From contig NZ_KQ948045.1 in the NCBI RefSeq assembly GCF_001513965.1, positions 11,032 through 75,031 of the forward strand: a DNA stretch of 64,000 bases. The letters run 5' to 3'. A program made the position numbers and the translations under genes. The DNA comes from Streptomyces cellostaticus. Its GTDB lineage: Bacteria; Actinomycetota; Actinomycetes; Streptomycetales; Streptomycetaceae. Below, one piece after another: positions 33,812 through 41,873 of the stretch (within the stretch, counting starts at the first letter, position 1; each line of letters begins with the position of its first letter). The notes beneath the pieces are model-generated. The model was not told the origin of the DNA. It made no database searches and worked only from the letters and a program-made list of their open reading frames with translations.

Positions 33812-34225
33812 TTGAGTCTCACGACCAAGCTCGCCAAGACAGGCACAGCGCTCGTCCTCGCCGGCGCCGCCGTCCTCGGCACCACGTCCACCGCATCCGC
33901 CAACCCGAACGCGCCCTACCTCGGCTACGGGCACGTCACCTCCGGCGCAGGCGTGTGGTGCATCCAGCACGACATCAACTGGTACATCGCCCATGGCGGG
34001 TACCCCTCCGATCCCCCCTACGGCCAGATCGCCGAAGACGGCGTCTGGGGCCAGCAGACCGACGCCACCGTCCGCTGGTACCAGCGCCGCTACAACATGG
34101 ACGACGACGGCGTCGTCGGCCCCGGGACCGGTCACTACCTGCTCAACTACACCGACGACTACTACAACGGCACCTACTACGGCGGCCACGGCTACTGCTG
34201 GAACTACATCCCCGGCGACTACTGA
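33812..34225 (+). CDS. Secreted peptidoglycan-binding-like protein, copy 1
   Basis: 137 residues from TTG 33812; the start is fixed by matching the N terminus of copy 3 (SLTTKLA / SLKSKLA) and by GGAGCAGG upstream. A signal peptide of about 31 residues ends TASA-NP. The mature part has Cys in VWCIQ and GYCWN and a PG-binding-1-type core (EDGVWGQQT, RWYQRRYNMDDDGVVGP). Exported, probably wall-associated. First of three tandem paralogues; carries no catalytic domain. Confidence 0.85.
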   Translation: MSLTTKLAKTGTALVLAGAAVLGTTSTASANPNAPYLGYGHVTSGAGVWCIQHDINWYIAHGGYPSDPPYGQIAEDGVWGQQTDATVRWYQRRYNMDDDGVVGPGTGHYLLNYTDDYYNGTYYGGHGYCWNYIPGDY

Positions 34226-34242
34226 ACAGGAAGACCCGGCAC

Positions 34243-34671
34243 GTGAGAGTCAAACCCACCGCCGCCAAGGGCGCCGCCGTGCTGGCCCTGGTACTCGCCG
34301 CCGTCCTCGGCAGCACCTCCACCGCATCCGCCAACCCCAACGCGCCCTACCTCGGCTACGGGCACGTCACCTCCGGCGCGGGCGTGTGGTGCGTCCAGCA
34401 CGACATCAACTACCTCGTCAACTCGCTCTACGCCCAGGGCACCATCACCACGCCGCCGCCCTACCGCACCCTCGACGAGGACAGCGCCTGGGGGCCGAGG
34501 ACCGATGCGAACGTCCGCTGGTTCCAGAAGATGGTCGGCGTCGACCAGGACGGCGTCGTCGGCCCCGCCACCGGCTCCCGCCTGCTCACGTACGGCGACC
34601 AGTACTACAACGGCTCGTCGATGTCCGGGCACGGCTACTGCTGGACCTACATCCCCGGCGACTACTACTAA
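34243..34671 (+). CDS. Secreted peptidoglycan-binding-like protein, copy 2
   Basis: 142 residues from GTG 34243, 17 bp after copy 1, preceded by GAACAGGAAGA as in copy 3. Signal peptide to TASA-NP. Mature N terminus (PNAPYLGYGHVTSGAGVWC) is identical to copy 1, while the middle differs and is a few residues longer (TITTPPPYRT). The PG-binding core and both Cys are kept. Likely the same transcript as copies 1 and 3. Confidence 0.85.
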   Translation: MRVKPTAAKGAAVLALVLAAVLGSTSTASANPNAPYLGYGHVTSGAGVWCVQHDINYLVNSLYAQGTITTPPPYRTLDEDSAWGPRTDANVRWFQKMVGVDQDGVVGPATGSRLLTYGDQYYNGSSMSGHGYCWTYIPGDYY

Positions 34672-34704
34672 ACCCACCCGTCCACCGAACAGGAAGAACG
34701 GCTC

Positions 34705-35130
34705 ATGAGCCTCAAGTCCAAGCTCGCCCAGGGCGCCATAGCCCTGGCCGTCACCGGCACGGCGCTCCTCGGCACCAGCACCGCCGCCGAGGCCAAGCCC
34801 GGCGCCTCGTACATCGGCTACAACCACGTCACCTCCGGCACACCGGTGTGGTGCGTGCAGCGCAGCCTCAACTACATCATCGACGGGCACAACTGGCCCT
34901 CCATGTACGGCAACCCGCCCTACGGCAAGCTGGACGAGGACGGCGCCTGGGGCACCAAGACCTACCAGACCGTCAAGTGGTTCCAGGCGTGGGCGGTCGG
35001 GGGCACCCCGGACGGCGTCGTCGGTCCGCAGACCGGCCAGCAGATCCTCGACCGGGGCGACCCGTACTACAACGGGTCTTCCTGGAACGGCTGGGGCTAC
35101 TGCTACGACTACGTCCCCAGCGTGGTCTGA
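34705..35130 (+). CDS. Secreted peptidoglycan-binding-like protein, copy 3
   Basis: 141 residues from ATG 34705, preceded by GAACAGGAAGAAC. Signal peptide ends AEA-KP. Same fold as copies 1 and 2 (EDGAWGTKT, WFQAWAVGGTPDGVVGP, two to three Cys), but the mature N terminus is diverged (KPGASYIGYNHVTSGTPVWC). Ends the cluster. Role in the wall or outside the cell is inferred from domain type only. Confidence 0.85.
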   Translation: MSLKSKLAQGAIALAVTGTALLGTSTAAEAKPGASYIGYNHVTSGTPVWCVQRSLNYIIDGHNWPSMYGNPPYGKLDEDGAWGTKTYQTVKWFQAWAVGGTPDGVVGPQTGQQILDRGDPYYNGSSWNGWGYCYDYVPSVV

Positions 35131-35259
35131 GGCTGCCCCAGGCACATCGTCGTGGCCCCCGTCCCGCACCGGACAGGGGTCACAATCCAGCCATACACAT
35201 GAGCGATAATCCTCCCGTTCTACGCAGAGTTTGCGATCCTTGCGCAACGGGGGGACCAG

Positions 35260-36246
35260 GTGTCAGAAGGCCAGGGGGGCGGCGACGGGCTGTCCGACAG
35301 AGACATGCTCGCGGCCGAAATGCGTCGGCTGAAGGACAAGTCGCGGCTCAGCTACGGGCGTCTCGCCGACAAGACGCACTACAGCCGCTCGTCATGGGAA
35401 CGCTTCCTCAACGGCAAGCAACTGCCCACCACGGTGGCGGTCGAGGAGTTCGCCGCCGCGGTGGAGGCGTACGCGGAGCCGCTGCTCGTCCTGCTGGAGA
35501 CCGCGAAGGCGAAGGCCGGGGAACTCGGGGAGACCGGCGGGGCCGGGGAAACCAGCGGGGCCGGGGAAACCGGCGAGGCCGGGGAACCCAGGGAGAGTGC
35601 GCCGCCGGAGCCGGACACCGCCCTGCCGGACACCCCTCTGCCGGGCCCGTTCGGTTCGTTCCGCCTGATTCCCGCCTGGGACTGGAAGACCCGCGCCCGC
35701 GGGGCCGGGCTCGTCGCCGCCGGTGCGCTCGCGGGCTGCCTGCTCACCCTGCTCGTGATCGGCACCGCGGGCGCCGGCGACCTGGGCGCCTTTCCTTCCT
35801 CGTCCCGGGCGGGAGGCGGTTCGACGGCGGCCGGCGCCGCGACTCTGGCCCAGCACACCCGCCAGGCCGAGCCGACACCCCAGAACCCGCGCCCCGGCTG
35901 CTCCGCGGACACGTGCCTGCGGCGCGACCCCCAGTCGATGGACTGCCAGTGGGACGCGACGACGGCCCACCAGACCTGGCTGCGCGGAATGCACATCGAG
36001 CTGCGCTACAGCCCCGCGTGCGGGGCGGTCTGGGGACGCCTCGAGGACGGAACCGTGGGCGACTCGGTCACCATCAGGGACAAGTACGGCGACCAGCTGT
36101 CGGCCACGATTCGCGTCGACCGCGACACGTACACCCGGATGCTGGCCGTGGACCACACCGCACCGCCCAGCACGGTGACCGTCTGCGGTGCGATCCCGAA
36201 GCAGCACGAGATCGAGTGCTCACCCGTGGGCTCGATCCAGCCCTGA
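35260..36246 (+). CDS. HTH membrane protein with DUF2690-like extracellular domain
   Basis: 328 residues. N-terminal XRE-like helix-turn-helix (about 15-75: KSRLSYGRLADKTHYSRSSWERFL), a Gly/Glu repeat linker (ETGGAGETSGAGETGEAGE), a membrane helix (about 148-170), and an extracellular domain (about 205-328) with five Cys (GCSADTCL, MDCQW, PACGAVW, TVCGA, ECSP), resembling DUF2690. It could transmit a wall signal directly to DNA. GTG 35260 has GGGGGA upstream. It follows the three secreted-protein genes and may regulate them. Confidence 0.82.
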   Translation: MSEGQGGGDGLSDRDMLAAEMRRLKDKSRLSYGRLADKTHYSRSSWERFLNGKQLPTTVAVEEFAAAVEAYAEPLLVLLETAKAKAGELGETGGAGETSGAGETGEAGEPRESAPPEPDTALPDTPLPGPFGSFRLIPAWDWKTRARGAGLVAAGALAGCLLTLLVIGTAGAGDLGAFPSSSRAGGGSTAAGAATLAQHTRQAEPTPQNPRPGCSADTCLRRDPQSMDCQWDATTAHQTWLRGMHIELRYSPACGAVWGRLEDGTVGDSVTIRDKYGDQLSATIRVDRDTYTRMLAVDHTAPPSTVTVCGAIPKQHEIECSPVGSIQP

Positions 36247-36406
36247 CGCCGGCCTGCTCACCTGGGACAACATGGCGTCCAACCTGCGCGGCATCCTGAA
36301 CGCCGCCGACTGGGGCGACGCCGACTTCCCCCTCCAGGACTCGAAGTTCGCCGACCACCTCAACAAGGCCGAGCCGAACGACATCGCCTTCGACCCGTAC
36401 GCCTGA
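36247..36406 (+). pseudogene. 3' gene remnant of unknown family
   Basis: An open frame right after the HTH gene's stop encodes DAGLLTWDNMASNLRGILNA, then a further acidic stretch ending AFDPYA and TGA. Composition and ending look like a true protein C terminus, but there is no start or ribosome site, except possibly ATG 36272 (44 residues). Family not recognised; probably a leftover of a deleted gene. Confidence 0.4.
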
Positions 36407-36419
36407 CGGACCGGACGTC

Positions 36420-36425
36420 TACGCT
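36420..36425 (+). promoter_or_regulatory. -10 box, leaderless start of the amidohydrolase gene
   Basis: TACGCT, six bases, then GTG 36432, with no Shine-Dalgarno sequence. Confidence 0.5.
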
Positions 36426-36431
36426 GCCCCC

Positions 36432-37673
36432 GTGACCTCAGCCGCAGCCCGCACCGCGCTGGACCTCACCGCCGGCCTCCCGGTCCCGTCCCTGGAGGAC
36501 CTCTACCGCGACCTGCACCGCCACCCCGAGCTGTCCCTGCGCGAGCACCGCACCGCCGGGAAGCTCGCCGGCCGACTGGGGGACGCCGGGTTCGAAACGG
36601 CCGAGGGCATCGGCGGCACCGGAGTCGCCGGCGTCCTGCGCAACGGCGACGGGCCGACCGTGCTGCTGCGCGCCGACATGGACGCGCTGCCGGTCAAGGA
36701 GGAGACCGGGCTGCCGTACGCCTCCCGGGCGGACGGGGTGATGCACGCCTGCGGCCACGATCTGCACGTCACCTGGCTGGCGGGCGCGGCCGCGGCGCTG
36801 GCGGCCGGGCGGGAGACCTGGAGCGGCACTCTGCTGGTCGTGGGCCAGCCCGCCGAGGAGACCGGACAGGGCGCGGCCCGGATGGTCGCGGACGGGCTGT
36901 ACGAGCGCTTCGGGCGCCCGGACGTGCTGCTCGGGCAGCACGCGGCCCCGGGCCCGGCGGGCCTGTACCCGCACGCGCCGGGCCTGATCATGTCGGCCTC
37001 GACGGACGTGGACATCGTGGTGCACGGCCGGGGCGGCCACGGTTCCCGCCCGGAGGCGACCGTCGATCCGGTGGTGACCGCCGCCTACCTGGTCACCCGG
37101 CTGCAGACGGTGGTCTCCCGGGAGCTGGCCGCCCGCGAGTCCGCGGTGCTGACCGTGGGCCGGATCGAGGCGGGCACCCGGCACAACATCATCCCCACCG
37201 AGGCGCGCATCGCCCTGAACCTGCGCACCCAGTCGGAGGAGGTGCGGACGCGGATGCTGGCCGCGATCCGGCGCATCGCGCTCGGCGAGTGCCTGGCCGC
37301 CGGCTGCCCGCGCGAGCCGGAGATCACCATCGGCAACATCTTCCCGGTGACCGTCAACGACACGGAGACCGACAGGGCGGTGGCCGCCGTGCACGGCGAG
37401 GTCTTCGGCGCCGGGGCGGTGTTCGACCCGGGCCCGGCGATGGGCAGCGAGGACTTCCCGCAGCTGGCGCTCGGCTCGATCCCGTACTCGTACTGGTTCG
37501 TGACGACGACCCCGGCCGAGGTGTGGGAGCAGGCACTCGGCGCGGGCATCGAGGAGAAGTTCGCGGCCGTGCCGAGCAACCACAGCCCGCACTTCGCGCC
37601 CGACCTGTCCACTGTTGCCCCGGGTGTCCGCACGCTGGTGTCGGGGGCACTGGCGTTGTTGTCGGTGGCGTGA
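36432..37673 (+). CDS. M20-family amidohydrolase (hippurate hydrolase-like)
   Basis: 413 residues. RADMDALPV and HACGHDLHVTWL hold the metal ligands, QPAEETGQGAARM the catalytic Glu pair, and HGSRPEATVDPV the dimerisation-domain His; MGSEDFPQ and NHSPHF supply the remaining ligands. Such enzymes remove N-acyl groups from amino acids or related amides in the cytoplasm, with two Zn or Mn. Leaderless GTG start. Substrate not predictable. Confidence 0.92.
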   Translation: MTSAAARTALDLTAGLPVPSLEDLYRDLHRHPELSLREHRTAGKLAGRLGDAGFETAEGIGGTGVAGVLRNGDGPTVLLRADMDALPVKEETGLPYASRADGVMHACGHDLHVTWLAGAAAALAAGRETWSGTLLVVGQPAEETGQGAARMVADGLYERFGRPDVLLGQHAAPGPAGLYPHAPGLIMSASTDVDIVVHGRGGHGSRPEATVDPVVTAAYLVTRLQTVVSRELAARESAVLTVGRIEAGTRHNIIPTEARIALNLRTQSEEVRTRMLAAIRRIALGECLAAGCPREPEITIGNIFPVTVNDTETDRAVAAVHGEVFGAGAVFDPGPAMGSEDFPQLALGSIPYSYWFVTTTPAEVWEQALGAGIEEKFAAVPSNHSPHFAPDLSTVAPGVRTLVSGALALLSVA

Positions 37674-37689
37674 CTTGATCTCCCTCGGG

Positions 37690-37866
37690 GTGGCGATCCG
37701 GACCCGACTGCGGGTCTCGGAGACGGACGCCGCGGTGCTGGGCGAGGTCGGGGTGCTCCTCGGTTCGCCGGCTGCCGGTGATCTCGCGGTGCGCTCCAGG
37801 CAGGGTCTGTCTCACGGGCAGTCTCACCAAAGCCACGCACGACCAGTGGGAGCTCGCGCGGCGTGG
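37690..37866 (+). pseudogene. Remnant of an IS605-type TnpB/OrfB gene
   Basis: VAIRTRLRVSETDAAVLGEV begins exactly like the N terminus of Streptomyces OrfB/TnpB-like proteins, and GSLTKATHDQWELARRG, in another frame, matches the part that normally follows some tens of residues later. A frameshift and an internal deletion near 37810 separate the two. No TnpA or ends are visible. Family assignment is from memory of such proteins. Confidence 0.5.
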
Positions 37867-37879
37867 CATCGAACACGGC

Positions 37880-38010
37880 GAGATCGGCGCGTACTCCGGC
37901 TCAGTGCAACGCCTCGTCGGAGGCGGACCCATAGGCACGTACGACGGCCTGTTCATGATGAGCGGCGAGCACATCGGTGTCGACGTGACGGCCGGCCCGG
38001 CCTGCGGCAC
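37880..38010 (-). pseudogene. Fragment duplicated from the caspase-like gene region
   Basis: Minus-strand translation AAGRAGRHVDTDVLAAHHEQ, then AVVRAYGSASDEALH, closely matches the downstream protein's AAVQAGRHADADVLAARHEE segment. DNA similarity extends over about 130 bp to 38958-39090. A dispersed partial copy fused to the TnpB remnant. Confidence 0.6.
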
Positions 38011-38089
38011 TGAAGGAGGCCGGGCGGCGGTCACATAGCCAGGGTTTGCGATGACGTCCTGGACCGGGGCTGAGCCCGGGAGGTGCAGG

Positions 38090-38290
38090 TGGGGATCCGG
38101 CGTCGCAGTCCGGGGCCGGGGCCTGGAAGTGGCCGAGGAATGCGCGGGCTTGGTCGGCGTTCGCCGCGACGCCGACCGTCACCCATGCGTGCCCATCCCA
38201 CTCCAGAAGGGCGGCCCAGACGTCGTTCACAACCAGGCGGACGACGGCGTCACGGTTGCTGTAGTGCGTGCCCCATACGCCGGGCCGCAT
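38090..38290 (-). pseudogene. Fragment of an unrecognised small protein gene
   Basis: A minus-strand frame encodes VWGTHYSNRDAVVRLVVNDV, then WAALLEWDGHAWVTVGVAAN and a helix ending ARAFLGHF: a well-formed alpha/beta-looking domain. It runs into Pro-rich readthrough and then into the duplicated fragment. Could be a short real gene with its end lost. Confidence 0.35.
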
Positions 38291-38305
38291 CCACGCTGGA
38301 GAACG

Positions 38306-38578
38306 TCATGCTTCGTGATCGGAGTCGAGCACCACCATGAACCTGTTGCCTTCCGGATCCGTCATCAGGGCTTCCACGGGATCGTGGAGTTCCACCAGAG
38401 AGGCACCTTTGGCGATCAGCGTCTGAACCTGTTCAGCGACCGTTCCGGCAAAGACGGTGACGACCGGCAGCACGGCCGGAGATTCCGCTTCGCCAACGCT
38501 GTACGCATCATGACCCGGGATGCTGCCCCAGAACCTGATCATTTTCTCTGGGTCTACGGCTTCAAAATGAACGTGCAT
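38306..38578 (-). CDS. Truncated VOC/glyoxalase-like protein
   Basis: 90 residues against about 120 usual. HVHFEAVDPEKMIRFWG, VVTVFAGTVAEQVQTLIAKG and MTDPEGNRFMVVLD are typical of one VOC domain, with the last strand motif intact. The N-terminal strands seem short or missing and there is no clear metal triad. Within a region of fragments, so possibly decaying. No strong ribosome site before ATG 38578. Confidence 0.5.
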   Translation of the reverse strand: MHVHFEAVDPEKMIRFWGSIPGHDAYSVGEAESPAVLPVVTVFAGTVAEQVQTLIAKGASLVELHDPVEALMTDPEGNRFMVVLDSDHEA

Positions 38579-38696
38579 GCTGCTGTCTCACTTTCATCTG
38601 TGCGACCGATACCGAAAACGGCCTACCGAATCAATCCGGACCGGACGGGCGTCCCCGTGCGTGTGCTGTGGCCGGAAGGCGCCACCCGCTGAGCCG

Positions 38697-39821
38697 CTAC
38701 TGGGCCTGGAGCTGCCGCAGGTGCCGCTGGACGCTCTCCAGCGCGCCCTGCCGGCGGCCCGGCACCCGCAGCCTCAACTCGGCGAGCGCGGGCCCGAGTT
38801 CACGGGCCCGCGCCGCGTCCTTGATGCACCCCCACTGGTGGTGGGCCCGGTCCGCGGCCGCCTCCACGGCAGGCGCGTCCGCCGCCTGCCCCGCGGCCAG
38901 CCGCACCCCGGCAACACTCAGCCAGGCCCGGCAGCTGCGCGCCGCGTCCCCCGCGAACATGGCGAGATCGGCCCGCACTTCGGCCCAGTGCAACGCCTCG
39001 CCGGAAGCGGGCCCGTAAGCGCGCGCGGCGGCTTCCTCGTGCCGAGCGGCAAGCACATCGGCATCGGCGTGACGGCCGGCCTGGACGGCGGCGCTGATGG
39101 CGGCATGGGGATCGGCAGCTCCGAGCCCGTCCGGCGCCCTGTGAGGACGAGGCCGTTCAGTCCGATACGGGGATCCGGGGGTGCAGCCCCCAGGTCCGGA
39201 CAGCACCAGATCCCGCCCCGCACTGGCCTCCGCGATCCGCGCCAACGCCTGCTCGTGCAGCTGCGGAAGGGGCGGCCGGTACCCGCTGCGCAGCAGCGTC
39301 GCCACCGCCTTCATGTACGACGGCTCGGCGGGCCCACGCCGCCCGGCCGCCGCAGGCGCGACACGCCCGTACACCGCCGCGGTACGCCCGGAGTCCAGCG
39401 GCCGCTCGGTCAGGTGCCGCCAGGCCTCCGCGTCCGCGTGCAGGTCGACGACGAGCGCGGTGTCACTCGCGGAGCGCAGCCTCAGCTCCTCCCGGATCCA
39501 GTGCCAGGGCAGCGCGGTGTAGCGGACGGTGGCCGGCGTGGTGCGGGCCAGCGCGAGATGGGGCAGGTGCTGGCGGCGGTCCAGGTTCAGTTGCCCGGTG
39601 ATGTACACGGTGAGCGGTCCCGGCGCGGCCGCGGCGGCGCGCAGCCGGGTGAGGACGGCCTGCGGCTCCAGCGGGTCGGCGAGTTCGACCACGTTGGCGG
39701 TGTCGGTGCCGGACAGCACGGCGGGGGCGACCGCGGCCAGCACGGGCAGTACACCGGCCGCGTCCACCAGGCGCCCCCTGCCCAACGGCGAGGCCGCCAG
39801 CAGCAGCACGGTTCCGGGCAT
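38697..39821 (-). CDS. Degenerate caspase-like protein
   Basis: 374 residues. The first 150 or so align by pattern with the caspase-like (peptidase C14) domains of Streptomyces proteins: a helix ending VLTRLRAAA, a strand that should read YYAGHG but is YITGQL (73-78), YTALPWHWIREEL, then a strand that should read DCCFSG but is VDLHAD (125-130). Both catalytic His and Cys are lost, so it should not be a protease. The C-terminal half (from about 235) is helical, TPR-like. ATG 39821 has GGGAGG. Lies 64 bp after the PP2C gene on the same strand. The caspase link is inference. Confidence 0.65.
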   Translation of the reverse strand: MPGTVLLLAASPLGRGRLVDAAGVLPVLAAVAPAVLSGTDTANVVELADPLEPQAVLTRLRAAAAAPGPLTVYITGQLNLDRRQHLPHLALARTTPATVRYTALPWHWIREELRLRSASDTALVVDLHADAEAWRHLTERPLDSGRTAAVYGRVAPAAAGRRGPAEPSYMKAVATLLRSGYRPPLPQLHEQALARIAEASAGRDLVLSGPGGCTPGSPYRTERPRPHRAPDGLGAADPHAAISAAVQAGRHADADVLAARHEEAAARAYGPASGEALHWAEVRADLAMFAGDAARSCRAWLSVAGVRLAAGQAADAPAVEAAADRAHHQWGCIKDAARARELGPALAELRLRVPGRRQGALESVQRHLRQLQAQ

Positions 39822-39885
39822 CGTCCCTCCCCTGTCGATCGCTCTCCCACCAGCACCGTAGCCGCTGCTCCTGCAAACCCAGGCC

Positions 39886-41061
39886 TCAGGACCGCAAACG
39901 TCCCCGTTCGGGCTCTTCGCCCCCCACCCGGCGGATCGCGAAGACCGTGGTGTCGTCGTCCAGGTGGCGCTCGCTGTGCGCCAGCACGCCGTCGCGGACC
40001 TGGCTGACCAGATGCCGGGGTTCCACGCGGTCCGGATCGGCGGCGACCGCGCGGGCCACCTCCTGGGCCAGCGGATAGAACTCCCCCGGCCGGTTGCGGG
40101 CTTCTGTCACCCCGTCGGTGACGATGAGCAGGGTCTCCTCGGCGGCCAGCGCCACCCGGCGCACCGGCGGGAGGCCGCCCCCGAGGTCGGTGAGGCCGAG
40201 CGGGAGACCTTCGCCGCCGGGCAGGGACCGTACGCCGTGCGGGCCGACGGCGAGCGCGGGTTCGTGGCCGAAGTTGACGACCTCCACCGTGCCCTGGGCG
40301 TCTTCGGGGAAGCCGATGAGAACGGCGGTGGCGAAGCGTTCCCCGCCGTCGCGGCCGAGCGCGGTGGTGTGCAGCCGGTGCCGGAGCATCCGCGTCTCCA
40401 GCCGCTCGGCGACGGTGGCCAGGTCCGCCTCGTGGTATCCGGCCTCCCGGAAGGTGCCGAGCAGCGCGGCGGCGGTCTCCACCGCGCCCAGGCCCTTGCC
40501 CTGCACGTCGCCGACGAGGACGCGGGTGCCGTGCGGGCCGGGCTGGATGTCGTAGAAGTCGCCGCCGACCCGGGCCTCGGTGTCGGCGGCGAGGTAGACG
40601 GCCGCGTGTTCCAGACCCGCCCAGATGCGGGGCAGCGGGCGCAGCACGGTGCGCCGCGTGGTCTCGGCGATGTCCTGCATGTGCAGCATCCGCCGTTCGC
40701 CGCGCAGCCGCACCTCGCAGGCGAGGGTGGCGAGGACGCCGCCGAGGCCGACGAGGATGAAGTCGGGCAGCCCGGCCTGGTACTGCCGGGGCCAGGCGCT
40801 GTCCACGGCGACGTACGTGGCCACCGACAGCACGGCGTACCCGGCGGTCGTCCACACCCCGCAGAGCGCGGCGGCCGTGCCGGGCACGAGCACGGCCCAG
40901 GAGACGACCCGGAACTGTTCGCCGGTGGCGAAGTCGAGCACCGCGATCGCCGCAAGCAGCAGCAGCGGCAGCACCCAGGCGGCATTGTGCCCACGGATCC
41001 GCAGGGCACCCCGCCGCAGGGCCTCGTCCTCGTGCGCGCCGACCAGGCCCAGGCCCTCCAT
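39886..41061 (-). CDS. Membrane-bound SpoIIE-type PP2C phosphatase
   Basis: 391 residues. Four to six N-terminal membrane helices (about 20-130), then a PPM/SpoIIE domain: ARVGGDFYDIQP, VLVGDVQGKGLGAVETAA, VNFGHEPAL, LLIVTDGVTEARN and DDDTTVFAIRR, all metal-site motifs present. Such enzymes dephosphorylate anti-anti-sigma factors in the cytoplasm. ATG 41061 is the chosen start though AGGGG is too close; ATG 41097 is an alternative. May pair with the downstream caspase-like gene. Confidence 0.88.
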   Translation of the reverse strand: MEGLGLVGAHEDEALRRGALRIRGHNAAWVLPLLLLAAIAVLDFATGEQFRVVSWAVLVPGTAAALCGVWTTAGYAVLSVATYVAVDSAWPRQYQAGLPDFILVGLGGVLATLACEVRLRGERRMLHMQDIAETTRRTVLRPLPRIWAGLEHAAVYLAADTEARVGGDFYDIQPGPHGTRVLVGDVQGKGLGAVETAAALLGTFREAGYHEADLATVAERLETRMLRHRLHTTALGRDGGERFATAVLIGFPEDAQGTVEVVNFGHEPALAVGPHGVRSLPGGEGLPLGLTDLGGGLPPVRRVALAAEETLLIVTDGVTEARNRPGEFYPLAQEVARAVAADPDRVEPRHLVSQVRDGVLAHSERHLDDDTTVFAIRRVGGEEPERGRLRS

Positions 41062-41184
41062 GCCCCTCAGACAAGCATGGGAACATACCGCCCGCATCCG
41101 GGCACTCGTCATTCCACAGGACTTGCCAGGCCGTACCCACAGGTGTGCCCTGGAGAACAGGGGCGAGGAGAGAGGAGTGCTCTC

Positions 41185-41646
41185 ATGGCTCAAGCGGCAC
41201 CCGCACCCGGCGGCCTGCCCCGGTCCACGCCCAAGGCCGTGACCAGGGGCGCCGCACCCGACGTGTTCGACGCCCGCACCCACCGGATCGCCCGGCTGGC
41301 CGGGCCGGTCCTGCTGGGCCTGGTCTACGGCTACTGGGCCGCGGCCAACCGGCGCAGCGGCGGTCCCATCACCGGCTGGAACCTGCTGTTCGGGTTCGTC
41401 ACGGCGATCGTGTTCGCGGTGGTGCTCATGGCCCTGCTGACCCTGGCCCCGCGCATGCGGCGGGAGCTGCACGCGCTGGCCTGGACCGCGTTCATCGGCT
41501 GTGCGTTCGGGTTCCTGTACAGCCAGACCGGCGAATCGGTCCTGAGGTCCATAGGCATGTCGCTGGCGGTCTCGGCGGTCACCTTCGCTGTGTTCTTCTA
41601 CCGCTTCTACACGCACGAGGACGCGGCCGGGCACCGTGTGCGCTGA
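41185..41646 (+). CDS. Four-helix membrane protein
   Basis: 153 residues: hydrophilic N terminus (1-35), then four hydrophobic helices with charged LAPRMRRELHA between the second and third. No family name recognised. GAGGAG upstream of ATG 41185. Followed by a strong hairpin at 41660-41696. Divergent from the PP2C gene. Confidence 0.75.
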   Translation: MAQAAPAPGGLPRSTPKAVTRGAAPDVFDARTHRIARLAGPVLLGLVYGYWAAANRRSGGPITGWNLLFGFVTAIVFAVVLMALLTLAPRMRRELHALAWTAFIGCAFGFLYSQTGESVLRSIGMSLAVSAVTFAVFFYRFYTHEDAAGHRVR

Positions 41647-41659
41647 GCATGCGTCACGC

Positions 41660-41696
41660 GCGTGGGCCCCGGCCGGTGTCCGTCCGGGGCCCACGC
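41660..41696 (+). terminator. Terminator hairpin
   Basis: GCGTGGGCCCCGG (41660-41672) pairs with CCGGGGCCCACGC (41684-41696), 14 bases after the stop of the membrane protein gene. Confidence 0.75.
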
Positions 41697-41873
41697 ACTC
41701 CCCTGTGTTTCCCCTCACCGTCCCCAGCACCAGGAAACACCCGTTCGGGGGAGCCCTCCACCGGAGAACGCAAACTCCGGTCCCGCCAGGCGGTGGGACC
41801 GTTCAGCTTGACTTTTCGCCCGAACGCAGTCATACCGCTCGCGCACCGGGGCGGACCGTCTTTGCCTGGAAGC

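Larger units (their letters stand above)
37674..38305. other. Mosaic of decayed gene fragments
   Basis: No intact gene in about 630 bp. It contains a TnpB-like fragment (37690-37866), a copy of part of the gene at 38697-39821 (37880-38010) and a minus-strand fragment of unknown family (38090-38290). This marks a site of repeated rearrangement. Confidence 0.6.

Noticed and set aside
33812..33814. Later ATG starts for the first secreted protein
   Set aside because: They would remove the signal peptide. TTG 33812 gives an N terminus matching copy 3.
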